Origin: Salipiger thiooxidans
Lineage (GTDB): Bacteria > Pseudomonadota > Alphaproteobacteria > Rhodobacterales > Rhodobacteraceae
DNA length: 64,000 bases
Reading direction: 5' to 3'
NCBI RefSeq assembly: GCF_900102075.1
Contig: NZ_FNAV01000013.1
Span: forward strand, 62,001-126,000
A program made the translations under genes and the position numbers. The notes under the pieces are model-generated. The model searched no databases. It saw only the letters and a list, made by a program, of their open reading frames with translations, and had not been told where the DNA came from. Positions 33,830 to 43,578 of this stretch are shown here, piece by piece. The first letter of the stretch is position 1. Each line of letters opens with the position of its first letter.

Positions 33830-34923
33830 CAGCCGTTCCTCCGCCGGGTCGCCAGGAAGATGCGTTCGAGCGGCATCCGCACCATGTTGTCGAGCGCCCC
33901 GGTGAAGAGGATCACCAGCGCCTGGATCACGGTGATGAGCTCGCGGGGGATGTTGGTCCAGAGCGCAAGCTCCGCGCCGCCTTGGTAGAGGAAGCCGAAG
34001 AGCAGCGCCGCAAGGAAGATGCCCACCGGGTGCGACCGGCCCATCAGCGCCACGGCGATGCCGATGAAGCCCGCGCCCTCGGTGGCGTTCATCACCAGCC
34101 GCTCGGCCTCGCCCATGGTGGTGTTGAGCGCCATCATCCCGGCAAGCCCGCCCGAGATCAGCATGGCGACGATGGTGATGCGCACCGGCGAGATGCCGGC
34201 GTATTTCGCGGCGCTCTCGGAATGGCCGAAGGCGCGGATCTCGTAGCCGAGCTTGGTGCGCCAGATCAGGTACCAGAAGCCGACGCAGGCCAGCACCGCG
34301 AGGAAGAAGGTGACGTTGGCCGGCGAGCCGCGGAACAGCGGGTTGTCGGCGGTGGCGAACATCTCCTGGAATGTCGGCAGGTGGGTCGCGGCGGGGAACG
34401 TGGCGGTGGCCGGGTCCATCGCCCCCTGCGGCCGCAGCACGTTCACCAGCACGTAGTTCAGCACCGCGGCGGCGATGAAGTTGAACATGATCGTGGTGAT
34501 CACGATGTGGCTGCCGCGCTTCGCCTGCAGATAGGCCGGGATCAGCGCCCAGAGCGCCCCGAAGACCGCTGCAGCGGCGGTGGCCACGAGCAGCGCGATG
34601 CTCCAGTGCGGGAACGGGATGAAGAGGCAGACCAGCGCCACGCCGAGGCCGCCGATCATCGCCTGCCCCTCGCCGCCGATGTTGAACATCTTGGCGTGGA
34701 AGGCCACGGCGACGCAGAGCCCGGTGAAGATGAAGTTGGTGGTGTAGTAGAGCGTGTAGCCCCAGCCGGAGGAGCGCATGAGCGCGCCTTCGACCATCAG
34801 GTTCAGTGCATCCAGCGGGCTTTCCCCGATGGCGAGGATCACCAGCGCCGAGAGGATCGCGGCCAGCAGGATCGAGATCAGGGGCACGAGCACCGCGTCG
34901 GCCCATGCGGGCATCTTATCCAT
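33829..34923 (-). CDS. Nucleoside-type ABC transporter permease 1 (BMP system)
   Basis: A 364-residue inner-membrane permease. The N-terminus has ISILLAAILSALVILAIGESP, then FNIGGEGQAMIGGLGVALV, a hallmark of the YufP/NupP-like subunit, and the coupling loop RTKLGYEIRAFGHSESAAKYAGI. It pairs with the shorter permease 2. A short copy of the dispersed repeat and the 110-bp gap separate its start from the ATPase stop, so expression could be uncoupled there. The substrate is inferred to be a nucleoside. Confidence 0.92.
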   Translation of the reverse strand: MDKMPAWADAVLVPLISILLAAILSALVILAIGESPLDALNLMVEGALMRSSGWGYTLYYTTNFIFTGLCVAVAFHAKMFNIGGEGQAMIGGLGVALVCLFIPFPHWSIALLVATAAAAVFGALWALIPAYLQAKRGSHIVITTIMFNFIAAAVLNYVLVNVLRPQGAMDPATATFPAATHLPTFQEMFATADNPLFRGSPANVTFFLAVLACVGFWYLIWRTKLGYEIRAFGHSESAAKYAGISPVRITIVAMLISGGLAGMMALNTTMGEAERLVMNATEGAGFIGIAVALMGRSHPVGIFLAALLFGFLYQGGAELALWTNIPRELITVIQALVILFTGALDNMVRMPLERIFLATRRRNG

Positions 34924-34965
34924 GGGGGAAGCCTTCTTGCTGGGGCGCGCCCTGCGGGCGCGGAT

Positions 34966-34997
34966 GCCTCCGGCGGGAGTTTGTCCGGCAAGATGAA
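34966..34997 (+). repeat. Dispersed intergenic repeat, short copy C
   Basis: GCCTCCGGCGGGAGTTTGTC then CGGCAAGATGAA. It differs from copy A by one base within the aligned part. It sits within the transporter operon, between ATPase and permease 1 genes. Confidence 0.8.
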
Positions 34998-35033
34998 GCA
35001 GGGACGCCGCGACGGGGCGGACGGGGCACGCGG

Positions 35034-36641
35034 TCAGTCATGGCTGGCGGCCTCGCGTGCGGCCTTGTCCTCGAGCGAGGCCTCCACCGCCTTGATCGGG
35101 TCGCCCGAGGGATCGCCGGTGACGCCCGCCATGAGCAGGCCGAGCTCGGTCTGGTCGGTCTCGTCCGGCAGGCGTTCGCCCATGATCCGGCCGTCGAACA
35201 TCACCGCGATGCGGTCCGAGAGCGAGAAGATCTCGTCGAGTTCGACCGAGACCAGCAGGATCGCCTTGCCCTTGTCGCGCAGGCGCACGATCTCCTGGTG
35301 GATGAACTCGATGGCGCCGATGTCGACGCCGCGGGTGGGCTGGCCGATGAGCAGGATGTCTGGGTCGCGCTCGATCTCGCGGGCCAGCACGATCTTCTGC
35401 TGGTTGCCGCCCGAGAAGTTCCTGGCGGCGAGCTGCGGGTTCGGCGGACGCACGTCGTAGCGGGTCATCTTGTCCTGCGCCTCTTCCCGGATCAGCGCGT
35501 TGTTCATCAGGACGCCGGACTGGTAGCGCGGGTCGCGGTGGTAGCCGAAGACGGTGTTCTCCCACGCGGTGTAGGCCATGATGAGCCCCTCGGTCTGCCG
35601 GTCCTCGGGCACGTGGGCAATGCCGCAGGCGCGGCGCGCGCCGCCGTCCGAGCCGGGGCCGGAGAGCGCGATCTCCTTGCCGTTGACCCGCACCGTGCCG
35701 GTGGCATCGGCATAGCCGCCCAGCACCTCGAGCAGCTCCGACTGGCCGTTGCCCGCCACCCCGGCGATGCCGAGGATCTCGCCGGCGCGGACCTCGAGCG
35801 AGATGCCCTTGAGCCGCTCGACGCCGTGGCTGTCCACGTGGCGCAGGTTCTCGACCCGCAGCACCGCGTCGCCGGGCCGGGCCGGCACCTTGTCGACGCG
35901 CAGCAGCACCTTGCGGCCCACCATCAGCTCGGCCAGCTGTTCGGGAGAGGTCTCGGCGGTCTTGACCGTGGCGGTCATCTCGCCGCGGCGCATCACCGAG
36001 ACGGTGTCGGTGATCTCCATGATCTCGCGCAGCTTGTGGGTGATAAGGACAATGGTCTTGCCCTCGGCCCGCAGGTTGTCGAGGATCCGGAACAGGTGGT
36101 CGGCCTCGGCCGGGGTCAGCACCCCGGTGGGCTCGTCGAGGATCAGGATGTCGGCCTTGCGGTAGAGCGCCTTGAGGATCTCGACGCGCTGCTGGTGGCC
36201 CACGGAAAGGTTCTCGATCAGCTGGTCGGGATCGACGCTGAGCTCGTATTCCTCAGCCAGCGCCCGGAGCTCGCCGCGGGCCCGCGCCAGCGAGGTGCCA
36301 AGCATCGGCCCGTCCTCGGCGCCGAGGATGACGTTCTCGAGCACGGTGAAGTTCTGCACCAGCTTGAAGTGCTGGAAGACCATGCCGATGCCGGCGGCGA
36401 TGGCGGCCTGGCTGTCGGGAATCTCGGTCTTGCGGCCGTTGATCCAGACCTCGCCGGCGTCAGCCTTGTAGAAGCCGTAGAGGATCGACATCAGCGTCGA
36501 TTTCCCGGCGCCGTTCTCGCCGATGATGCCGTGGATCGTGCCCGGCATGACGCGGATGGAGATGTCCTTGTTGGCCTGCACGGGGCCGAAGGCCTTGGAG
36601 ATGCCTTTCAGCTCGATGGCCGGGGCGATGGGGTCGGTCAT
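35034..36641 (-). CDS. Nucleoside-type ABC transporter ATP-binding protein (two NBDs)
   Basis: A 535-residue tandem ATPase of the sugar/nucleoside import class (YufO/NupO-like). NBD1 has [20 protein letters not shown] (Walker A), signature LSVGHQQRVEILKAL and Walker B ILILDEPTGVLTP. NBD2 has a degenerate Walker A (IAGVAGNGQSELLEVL), signature FSGGNQQKIVLARE and ILLIGQPTRGVDIGAIEFIH. The second site is catalytically atypical, as is usual in this class. It acts on the cytoplasmic face with the two permeases. Confidence 0.94.
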   Translation of the reverse strand: MTDPIAPAIELKGISKAFGPVQANKDISIRVMPGTIHGIIGENGAGKSTLMSILYGFYKADAGEVWINGRKTEIPDSQAAIAAGIGMVFQHFKLVQNFTVLENVILGAEDGPMLGTSLARARGELRALAEEYELSVDPDQLIENLSVGHQQRVEILKALYRKADILILDEPTGVLTPAEADHLFRILDNLRAEGKTIVLITHKLREIMEITDTVSVMRRGEMTATVKTAETSPEQLAELMVGRKVLLRVDKVPARPGDAVLRVENLRHVDSHGVERLKGISLEVRAGEILGIAGVAGNGQSELLEVLGGYADATGTVRVNGKEIALSGPGSDGGARRACGIAHVPEDRQTEGLIMAYTAWENTVFGYHRDPRYQSGVLMNNALIREEAQDKMTRYDVRPPNPQLAARNFSGGNQQKIVLAREIERDPDILLIGQPTRGVDIGAIEFIHQEIVRLRDKGKAILLVSVELDEIFSLSDRIAVMFDGRIMGERLPDETDQTELGLLMAGVTGDPSGDPIKAVEASLEDKAAREAASHD

Positions 36642-36744
36642 GGCGTGACAGTCTCCTGCGAGACAGGGCAGAGGCCGCGCGCCACGCGGCCTCTCGTGTT
36701 GCGAGGCGCGCGCGCAGAGTGGCGCCGCCCCGTCCTTCAGTGGC

Positions 36745-37749
36745 TCAGAAGCTCAGCGCCGGGCAGCTGTCGTCCGAGGAATAGTCGTGCACCTCGATCT
36801 CGCCCGCCACGATCTTCTCGCGCGCGTCATCCACGGCGGCCTTCATCTCGGGGGTCACCAGCGCCTCGTTGTTCTCGTCGAGCGCGTAGCCGACGCCGTT
36901 CTCGGCGAGGCCCAGCACCATGACCCCGGTCTCGAGGTCGGCGCCCTGGGCCATGGTCTCGGCCACGGCCACGTCGACGCGCTTGAGCATCGAGGTCAGC
37001 ACCTTGCCCGGGTAGAGGTGGTTCTGGTTGCTGTCCACGCCGATCGAGAGGATGTCCTCGTCCGCGGCGGTCTGCAGCACACCGAGACCGGTGCCGCCGG
37101 CGGCGGCGTAGATCACGTCGGCGCCCTGGGCGATCTGGGCCTTGGCCAGCTCCGAGCCCTTTACCGGGTCGTTCCACGCGGCCGGGGTGGTGCCGGTCAT
37201 GTTCGAGATCACCTTGAGATCGGGGTTCACGGCCAGCGCGCCCTGCGCGTAGCCGCAGGCGAACTTGCGGATCAGCGGCACGTCCATGCCGCCGACGAAG
37301 CCGACGGTGCCGGTCTTGGAGGCCATGGCGGCCATCATGCCGACGAGATACGAACCCTCGTGCTCGGCGAAGAGGATCGAGAGCACGTTCGGGTGCTCGT
37401 CGGGGCTCACGAAGCCGTCGATGGTAACGAACTTGGTGTCCGGGTAGTCGGCCGCGACCGAGGCGATGGGCGTGGACATGGAGAAGCCGGTCGAGACGAC
37501 GGGGTTGAATCCGGCCTCGGCGAAGCGGCGGAGCGCCTGCTCACGCTGGGCTTCGGACTGCAGTTCGATGTCCCGGTAGGAGCCGCCGGTTTCCTTTGCA
37601 TAGGCTTCGGCGCCGGTGTAGGCCGCCTCGTTGAACGACTTGTCGAACTTGCCGCCGAGATCGTAGATCAGCGCAGGATCGGCCAGCGCGGCGCCTGCGG
37701 TCAGCGCCAGCGCGGCGCTCGCGCCGAGGAATTTCGTCATCAGGGTCAT
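36745..37749 (-). CDS. BMP-family nucleoside-binding periplasmic protein
   Basis: A 334-residue solute-binding protein of the BMP/Med family. The signal peptide is about 1-23 (ALALTAGAALA). The mature protein shows YDLGGKFDKSFNEAAYTGAE, the family start motif, then GFVGGMDVPLIRKFACGYAQ and DVIYAAAGGTGLGVLQ. BMP proteins bind purine nucleosides. First gene of the importer operon. GGGAG precedes the first ATG at 37749; a second in-frame ATG three codons on is possible. Together with ade in the window it supports purine uptake and salvage, though the genes are 9 kb apart. Confidence 0.94.
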   Translation of the reverse strand: MTLMTKFLGASAALALTAGAALADPALIYDLGGKFDKSFNEAAYTGAEAYAKETGGSYRDIELQSEAQREQALRRFAEAGFNPVVSTGFSMSTPIASVAADYPDTKFVTIDGFVSPDEHPNVLSILFAEHEGSYLVGMMAAMASKTGTVGFVGGMDVPLIRKFACGYAQGALAVNPDLKVISNMTGTTPAAWNDPVKGSELAKAQIAQGADVIYAAAGGTGLGVLQTAADEDILSIGVDSNQNHLYPGKVLTSMLKRVDVAVAETMAQGADLETGVMVLGLAENGVGYALDENNEALVTPEMKAAVDDAREKIVAGEIEVHDYSSDDSCPALSF

Positions 37750-37901
37750 CGCTTGCTCCCAAGTGGTGGCAGCGCAATTGCGCGCGCCGCTCATTTTGTC
37801 CGATCCATCCAGATCATGCCTGATTAAGGCGTTGGGAACGCAGTGGGTCAACCGGTTTTTGTTTCGCGCGACGAACGGTTTCGGCCGGTCCGGACCTGAC
37901 C

Positions 37902-38315
37902 TCAGGTCAGCGCCTTCGACATGAGCAGCGCATCGTCTCGCCTGCCGTCGGGGCGCTTGTAGTAGCCCTTGCGGAGACCCGTCATGCGGTATCCGCAGGC
38001 GGTGTAAAAGCCTGTGGCGGGTGTGTTTTCCGCCGCCACCTCGAGGAAGACCGAGACCGCGCCACGGGCCCGCGCCTGCGTTTCGAAGCGTGCCAGGACG
38101 GCGCGCCCGGCGCCCGAGCGCTGGCGGCCGGGATCGGTGGCCAGCGCGAGGATCTCGGCCTCGTCCACCACCACGCGGCCCAGCACGAAGGCGCCTTCGG
38201 CGGCACAGAGCAACGTCGCGGGCTGGTCCAGAGTCGACGCAAAATCCGCCTCGGACCACGGGGACATGTGGCGGTAGGCGCGGGCCGCGATTGCCGCGAG
38301 TTCGGCAGCGGTCAC
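37902..38315 (-). CDS. rimI: RimI-like ribosomal-protein-alanine N-acetyltransferase (GNAT)
   Basis: A 137-residue GNAT enzyme. LALATDPGRQRSGAGRAVLA is the acetyl-CoA pyrophosphate-binding motif A, and FLEVAAENTPATGFYTACGY is the motif B segment characteristic of RimI, which acetylates the N-terminus of S18. The start overlaps the tsaB stop by 4 bp (ATGA), the usual tsaB-rimI arrangement. The sequence is slightly short at the N-terminus compared with E. coli RimI. Confidence 0.9.
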   Translation of the reverse strand: MTAAELAAIAARAYRHMSPWSEADFASTLDQPATLLCAAEGAFVLGRVVVDEAEILALATDPGRQRSGAGRAVLARFETQARARGAVSVFLEVAAENTPATGFYTACGYRMTGLRKGYYKRPDGRRDDALLMSKALT

Positions 38316-38935
38316 GACAGGATCGCCGGCGGCGCCTCGCGCGATGGGGCGGCATCGGCGGGCCGCACGTAGAGCGGCGTCGGCCGGGCGAGATCCGGGT
38401 CGCGGAAGTGCGTCGCGGCGATCCGGGCCACCGCCTCGACCAGCGGGCAGGACGGGGCGCCGAAGGGCAGCGTGTAGCTCAGCACCGGCACGCCCGCGGC
38501 AAGATCGGAGATCTCCTGCCCCTCGGGGACCGGCTGCACCGGCGCGGCGCCCTGATCGGTGAACTGCTGGAGGTAGGACATCCGCCGCGTGCCGAAGATC
38601 GCCGCCGCGACGGGGCGCGGGGCATCCAGCACGGTCGCCTCGGTGGCGCTGACCCCCACGGCAGGGATGCCCAGCGCCAGCGCCAGCCCGCGGGCGGCGG
38701 CGACCGAGATGCGGATGCCGGTGAAGTTGCCGGGGCCGGTGCAGACCCCGAGCGCGTCGAGATCGCCCCAGCCGAGACCGGCGGCCCGCAGCATTTCCTC
38801 GAGCATCGGCATCAGGCGCTCGGCCTGGCCACGCGCCATCTCCTCGTGGCGCAGGTCAAGGACCCGGCCCTCTCGCAGCAGGCAGGCGGAAACGCTGGAG
38901 AACGCAGTGTCGAACGCGAGAACGGTGTCGGTCAT
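38312..38935 (-). CDS. tsaB: tRNA threonylcarbamoyladenosine biosynthesis protein TsaB
   Basis: A 207-residue inactive ASKHA-fold partner of TsaD in the t6A37 tRNA-modification complex. LAFDTAFSSVSACLLREGRV at the N-terminus, then LDALGVCTGPGNFTGIRISV and AAARGLALALGIPAVGVSAT are diagnostic. Downstream it overlaps rimI by 4 bp. The ATG at 38935 is preceded by a short gap of 63 bp to the NifU-like gene stop on the same strand. Confidence 0.95.
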   Translation of the reverse strand: MTDTVLAFDTAFSSVSACLLREGRVLDLRHEEMARGQAERLMPMLEEMLRAAGLGWGDLDALGVCTGPGNFTGIRISVAAARGLALALGIPAVGVSATEATVLDAPRPVAAAIFGTRRMSYLQQFTDQGAAPVQPVPEGQEISDLAAGVPVLSYTLPFGAPSCPLVEAVARIAATHFRDPDLARPTPLYVRPADAAPSREAPPAILS

Positions 38936-38998
38936 GCCATCAGGGCGCAGGCGCGCAGCGGGGGCCGCGCGCCGCCGGTCGGAACCAAGGCGCCGCCG

Positions 38999-39556
38999 TC
39001 AGGCGACGGGACGCACTTCGGTGACTTCGGGGATATAGTGGCGGAGCAGGTTCTCGATGCCCATCTTCAGCGTCAGGGTCGACGACGGGCAACCGGCGCA
39101 GGCGCCCTGCATGTGAAGATAGACGACGCCGCGCTCGAAGCCGTGGAAGGTGATGTCGCCACCGTCCTGGGCCACGGCGGGACGCACGCGGCTGTCGAGC
39201 AGCTCCTTGATCTGGCCGACGATTTCCTTGTCCTCACCGTCGAAGGCAGCGTGGCCGGAGGATCCGCCCTCGCCTGCCATCACCGGGTCGCCGGACTGGA
39301 AATGCTCCATGATCGCGCCCAGCACGGCGGGCTTCACGTGATCCCAGTCGGCGCCGTCATCCTTGGTCACGGTGACGAAATCGCTGCCGAGGAACACGCC
39401 GGTGACGCCGGTCACCGAGAACAGGCGCCTGGCCAGCGGCGAGGCATCGGCGTCGTCGGCGTTCGGAAAATCTGCGGTCCCGGCACCGAGCACCGCCTGA
39501 CCGGGCAGAAACTTCAGCGTCGCGGGATTGGGGGTGGATTCGGTCTGAATGAACAT
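38999..39556 (-). CDS. NifU-family iron-sulfur scaffold protein (NfuA-like)
   Basis: A 185-residue protein of the Nfu class. The N-terminal Nfu_N domain starts MFIQTESTPNPATLKFLPGQ, and the C-terminal NifU domain has VRPAVAQDGGDITFHGFERG and the Fe-S-binding CxxC in GACAGCPSSTLTLKMGIE. It carries 4Fe-4S clusters to target enzymes in the cytosol. The ATG at 39556 was taken because AAAGGTACC lies before it and family members start at this residue. It precedes tsaB. Confidence 0.95.
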   Translation of the reverse strand: MFIQTESTPNPATLKFLPGQAVLGAGTADFPNADDADASPLARRLFSVTGVTGVFLGSDFVTVTKDDGADWDHVKPAVLGAIMEHFQSGDPVMAGEGGSSGHAAFDGEDKEIVGQIKELLDSRVRPAVAQDGGDITFHGFERGVVYLHMQGACAGCPSSTLTLKMGIENLLRHYIPEVTEVRPVA

Positions 39557-39668
39557 CTGCGAGGTACCTTTCTGCGGGCTGACCATATATGCGCCCCCGT
39601 TCGGCGAGCGTCAAGATTTGGAACCGTTCTAAAAACGGACACGACGCGAAAACCGCGCCCGCCCCGGC

Positions 39669-40124
39669 TCAGGTGATCTCTTCGAGCCGTTCCTTCGAGA
39701 GGTCTCCCGGCACGATGGTGACCGGGATCGGCAGGCTGCCCGAGCCGCGGCTGAGCTGGCTCACCAGCGGGCCCGGCCCCTTCTTGCCCGAGGCTGCGCC
39801 CAGCACGAGCACCCCGATGTCCTCGTCGGCCTTCACCTGGCCGAGGATCTCGTTCACCACGTCGCCCTCGCGGATGACCAGCTCGGGATCGACGTCGTGA
39901 CGGTCCCGCATCCACTTGGCGAAGACCTCGTAATGGGCGTGGATGCGCTCGCGTGCTTCCTCGCGCATGATGTCGCCGACACCGATCCAGTGGTTGAACT
40001 CATCGGGGGGGATCACCGAGAGGATGGTGACGCCGCCCTTGGTCTTGGCAGCGCGCATCGCGGCAAAGCGCATGGCATTCAGGCACTCGCGGCTGTCGTC
40101 GAGGACGACGAGGAACTTGCGCAT
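39669..40124 (-). CDS. Universal stress protein, UspA family
   Basis: A 151-residue Usp-domain protein. It opens KFLVVLDDSRECLNAMRFAA and ends with the ATP-loop-like GVLVLGAASGKKGPGPLVSQ and LPIPVTIVPGDL. The last motif resembles the GxxGx9GS nucleotide-binding pattern but is not a clean match, so ATP binding is uncertain. The start at 40124 follows GGAGATCCCCG. It lies 112 bp before the NifU-like gene on the same strand. Confidence 0.88.
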   Translation of the reverse strand: MRKFLVVLDDSRECLNAMRFAAMRAAKTKGGVTILSVIPPDEFNHWIGVGDIMREEARERIHAHYEVFAKWMRDRHDVDPELVIREGDVVNEILGQVKADEDIGVLVLGAASGKKGPGPLVSQLSRGSGSLPIPVTIVPGDLSKERLEEIT

Positions 40125-40226
40125 CGGGGATCTCCTTCCGGCGCGATCATGTCGCAGCGCACCGGTAGTGGCAACAGCGGACATTCCGCCGCAGGTTGAA
40201 GCGCTATCCCCCGTCGCGCGCGGGCC

Positions 40227-41099
40227 TCAGCCCTCGCTGACGGCCCAGTCCCAGTAGAGCTCGCGCGCCCGGCGGGTGAGCGGGCCGATCTGGTAGGATG
40301 TGTCCTCGAAACCGGACACGGGCGTGACCTTGTTGAGGTTGCCCGACAGGAACACCTCGTCGGCGGCCTCGAAATCGGCGTAGGTCAGCACCGCCTCGTG
40401 CACCTTCACGCCGTCGGCGCGGAAGTTCGCGATGTGCCGGGCGCGGGTGATGCCCGACAGGAAGGTGCCGTTGGCGATCGGCGTGAAGAGCTCGCCGTCC
40501 CGGGCCATGAAGATGTTGGCGGTTGCGCTTTCGGCGACGTTGCCCATGGCATCGGTCACCAGCGCGTTGGAGAAGCCGCGGGCACGGGCCTCGACCAGCA
40601 TCCGGCCGTTGTTGGGGTAGAGGCAGCCGGCCTTGGCATTGCACACCGCATCCGCCAGCACCGGGCGGCGGAAGCTGGTCTTGCCCAGCGTCTGCGCCGC
40701 CTCAGGCGCGGCCATGGGGATCTCCTCAAGCGAGATGGCAAAGCCCGTGGCTTCCTTCGAGGGCACCAGCACCGTCTCATCGCCGTGGATCGCCCAGTAC
40801 ATCGGACGGATGTAGACCGCCGCGTCCTTCGGGAAGCCCGACAGCCCCTCCCAGACGATCTGCACCATGTCCTCGGGCGAGATGGTGGGCCGCAGCATCA
40901 GCGCCTCGGCCGATCGGTTCACACGCGCGCAATGAAGGTAAAGATCCGGCGTCAGGCCATCGACGAAGCGCGCGCCGTCGAAGACGCTGCTGCCCTGCCA
41001 CATGCCGTGATCCGCCGCCTTCATCACGGCGAGGTCCCCCTCGTGCCAGCATCCTTCGAAATAGGTGCGGATTCTCGAGCCTGCGGCCATGTGCGTCAC
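40227..41099 (-). CDS. ilvE: Branched-chain amino acid aminotransferase (class IV PLP)
   Basis: A 290-residue fold-type IV aminotransferase. ADHGMWQGSSVFDGARF is the N-terminal substrate segment, the PLP lysine is in ADAVCNAKAGCLYPNNGRML, and the cofactor glutamate in DAMGNVAESATANIFM. The C-terminal FEAADEVFLSGNLNKVTPV is also family-typical. Class IV enzymes include D-amino-acid and aminodeoxychorismate lyases, so IlvE is the best but not the only call. MTHMAAG gives two near starts (41099 or 41090). Copy D of the dispersed repeat lies upstream. Confidence 0.85.
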   Translation of the reverse strand: MTHMAAGSRIRTYFEGCWHEGDLAVMKAADHGMWQGSSVFDGARFVDGLTPDLYLHCARVNRSAEALMLRPTISPEDMVQIVWEGLSGFPKDAAVYIRPMYWAIHGDETVLVPSKEATGFAISLEEIPMAAPEAAQTLGKTSFRRPVLADAVCNAKAGCLYPNNGRMLVEARARGFSNALVTDAMGNVAESATANIFMARDGELFTPIANGTFLSGITRARHIANFRADGVKVHEAVLTYADFEAADEVFLSGNLNKVTPVSGFEDTSYQIGPLTRRARELYWDWAVSEG

Positions 41100-41232
41100 T
41101 CCGGTATTTGCGCGCGCAAACTAGGCCCATGGCGGGGGAAGGTCCATCCCCGCCGAGGCGGCACCCGGTCGCAATGTCGCGATAAACGGAGCTGCAGGAG
41201 ACACCCAAACCGCTGAGCGCGGCGCTCCCCCC

Positions 41233-41292
41233 TTCATCTTGCCGGATAAACTCCGGGGGTGAGGCCGACAGGCCGAGGGGGCAGCGCCCCCC
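41233..41292 (-). repeat. Dispersed intergenic repeat, long copy D
   Basis: TTCATCTTGCCGGATAAACT, then CCGGGGGTGAGGCC, GGCCGAGGGG and GCAGCGCCCCCC. Same order of parts as copies B and E: a conserved 5' core, a small GC stem with variable arms, and a terminal GGGGGC-hairpin. It is in the 289-bp gap between the aminotransferase start and the uvrC stop, which otherwise holds no recognisable gene. Confidence 0.8.
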
Positions 41293-41388
41293 CCTTCTCC
41301 CCACCGCTCGCACGGCAGTCGCACCCGGCGCGCACGCAACCACGCGGCAGGCACCCAAGATCGCCGGACCGCCTCGACAGAGCGGCCC

Positions 41389-43266
41389 CTACCCCTGCTC
41401 GTGGAAGAAGGCGTAGATCCGCTCCGCCAGCGCCGCGCTGACCCCGTCCACCGCCCGGAGATCGGCGAGGTTAGCGCGGCTCACCGCCTTGGCGGAGCCG
41501 AAATGCGCCAGCAGCGCGCGCTTGCGGGACGCGCCGACGCCCGGCACCTCGTCGAGAGGGTTGGCCATCTGGCTCTTGGCGCGTTTGGCCCGGTGGGTAC
41601 CGATGGCAAAGCGGTGCGCCTCGTCGCGCAGGCGCTGGATGAAGTAGAGCACCGGGTCGTTGTGGCGCAGTGCAAAGGGGCGCTGGCCGACGCGGTGGAA
41701 CTCTTCCTTGCCGGCGTCGCGGTCGATGCCCTTGGCGACACCCACCATCGGCACGTCCTCGACCCCGTGCTCGCGCATGATCTCGGCCACAGCCGAGACC
41801 TGCCCCGCACCACCGTCGATCAGCAGCAGGTCCGGCCACAGCCCCTTGTCGCGCTCGGGATCCTCCTTCAGCAGGCGGGTGAAGCGGCGCGACAGCACCT
41901 CCTTCATCATGCCGAAGTCGTCACCCGGGACCAGGTCCTCGCCGCGGATGTTGTACTTGCGGTACTGGTTCTTCATGAACCCGTCCGGCCCGGCGACGAT
42001 CATCGCGCCCACGGCGTTGGTGCCCATGATGTGCGAGTTGTCGTAGACCTCGATGCGCTGCGGCGGGCCGTCGAGCCCGAAGGCCTCGGCCACCCCGCGC
42101 AGGAGCTTGGCCTGCGTCGCGGTCTCGGACATGCGCCGTGCGAGGCTCTCGCGGGCGTTGCGGGCGGCCCCCTCGATCAGCTCCGCCTTCTCGCCCCGCA
42201 GCGGCACCGCGATCTCGACCTTGCGGCCGAGCTTGCCGGTCAGCGCCTCGCACATCAGGTCCGGGTTCTCGATCTCGTGGCTCAGCAGCAGCAGGCGCGG
42301 CGGTTCCTTGGTGTCGTAGAACTGGCCGACGAAGGCCTCGAGCACCTCGGCCGCGTCCACGTCCTCGCCCACCCGGGGGTAGTAGTCCTTGTTGCCCCAG
42401 TTCTGGTTGGCGCGGATGAAGAACACCTGCACGCAGGCCTGCCCGTTCTCCATGTGCAGCGCGATCACGTCCGCCTCGGCGACGCTGCGGGGGTTGATGC
42501 CCTGCACCGTCTGCACCTGCGTCAGCGCCCGGATCCGGTCGCGCAGCGCCGCTGCCCGCTCGAACTCCATCGCCTCGGAGGCCTCCATCATCTGCGCCGC
42601 AAGCGTCTCCTGCACGGCGGTCGACTTGCCCGACAGGAAGCGTTGCGCATCCCGCACAGAGGCCACGTAATCCTCGGGCGAGACATAGCCCACGCAGGGC
42701 GCAGAGCAGCGCTTGATCTGGTAGAGCAGGCAAGGCCGCGTGCGCCCCTCGAACATCGAATCCGAGCAGTTGCGCAGCAGGAACACCTTCTGCAGCTGGT
42801 TCAGCGTGCGGTTCACCGCGCCGGCGCTGGCGAAGGGGCCGTAGTAGGCGCCCTTCTCGGTCTTGGCGCCGCGGTGCTTGCGGATCTGCGGGAAGGCGTG
42901 ATCCGTCACCATGATGTTGGGGAAGCTCTTGTCGTCGCGCAGCAGCACGTTGAACTTGGGCTTGAGCTGCTTGATCAGGTTCTGCTCGAGCAGCAGCGCC
43001 TCGGTCTCGGTGCGCGTCGTGAGGAACATCATCGACGCGGTTTCCGAAATCATCCGCGCGATCCGGCGCGAATGCTGCGCCGAGGGGCGCGAGTAGCTCG
43101 ACACCCGCGCCTTCAGGTTCCGCGCCTTGCCGACATAGAGCACGCGGCTCTGGTCATCCAGCATCCGGTAGACGCCGGGACTGGAGTCCAGCGTCTTCAG
43201 ATAGCCGTGGATCACCTCGTATCCGCGCTGCGGCGCGGCATCCGCGCTGTCGCCTGCTTCGGTCAT
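41389..43266 (-). CDS. uvrC: Excinuclease ABC subunit C
   Basis: A 625-residue nuclease that makes both incisions in UvrABC nucleotide-excision repair. The GIY-YIG domain is at the N-terminus ([20 protein letters not shown] and LKARVSSY), the UvrBC motif about 215-250, the RNase-H-like catalytic half about 400-560 with [17 protein letters not shown] and [11 protein letters not shown], and tandem HhH at the C-terminus ([20 protein letters not shown]). No GTTC-N7-GTTC box is found upstream, so SOS control is not evident. A 312-bp AT-richer gap lies before the start. Confidence 0.97.
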   Translation of the reverse strand: MTEAGDSADAAPQRGYEVIHGYLKTLDSSPGVYRMLDDQSRVLYVGKARNLKARVSSYSRPSAQHSRRIARMISETASMMFLTTRTETEALLLEQNLIKQLKPKFNVLLRDDKSFPNIMVTDHAFPQIRKHRGAKTEKGAYYGPFASAGAVNRTLNQLQKVFLLRNCSDSMFEGRTRPCLLYQIKRCSAPCVGYVSPEDYVASVRDAQRFLSGKSTAVQETLAAQMMEASEAMEFERAAALRDRIRALTQVQTVQGINPRSVAEADVIALHMENGQACVQVFFIRANQNWGNKDYYPRVGEDVDAAEVLEAFVGQFYDTKEPPRLLLLSHEIENPDLMCEALTGKLGRKVEIAVPLRGEKAELIEGAARNARESLARRMSETATQAKLLRGVAEAFGLDGPPQRIEVYDNSHIMGTNAVGAMIVAGPDGFMKNQYRKYNIRGEDLVPGDDFGMMKEVLSRRFTRLLKEDPERDKGLWPDLLLIDGGAGQVSAVAEIMREHGVEDVPMVGVAKGIDRDAGKEEFHRVGQRPFALRHNDPVLYFIQRLRDEAHRFAIGTHRAKRAKSQMANPLDEVPGVGASRKRALLAHFGSAKAVSRANLADLRAVDGVSAALAERIYAFFHEQG

Positions 43267-43578
43267 TCTTTCGTTTGCGCCCTAACGGTCACGCTTCGTT
43301 GATTCTACCTGCCGGGCTGCAATGCCGATCAGGGGAGTTCAAGGTTTTTTCCATCCACCACTTCTGTGGATAAACCTGCGGGCAAATTCCGGGCAACCCG
43401 GTTTTTCCCTTGTATTCGGCCCATTTCGTCAGGTTGCGCATTTTTTGAGCAAAAACGTAAGGTGCTGAATTTGCTTTGAATTTTTCGAATATTTCGCGCA
43501 ACCCCTTGACCTCACGACGTATTTGTAACGGCCAGTTAACAGTTCCAGGACCAGTGCAAAACTTGACCTAGGGATACC
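43267..43578. other. AT-rich 312-bp gap upstream of uvrC, with a DnaA-type 9-mer
   Basis: The region is visibly lower in GC than its surroundings. It holds TGTGGATAA at 43365-43373 (reverse complement TTATCCACA, the consensus DnaA 9-mer), within an inverted repeat ATCCAC/GTGGAT at 43353-43371. A 70-codon TTG-started minus-strand frame (43289-43501) exists but is AT-rich in codon use and matches nothing I know. The gap probably contains the uvrC promoter; I see no clear -35/-10 pair. Confidence 0.45.

Noticed and set aside
43289-43501. 70-codon frame starting TTG upstream of uvrC
   Set aside because: AT-rich codons, no domain, non-ATG start; open frames of this size are expected in AT-richer gaps.
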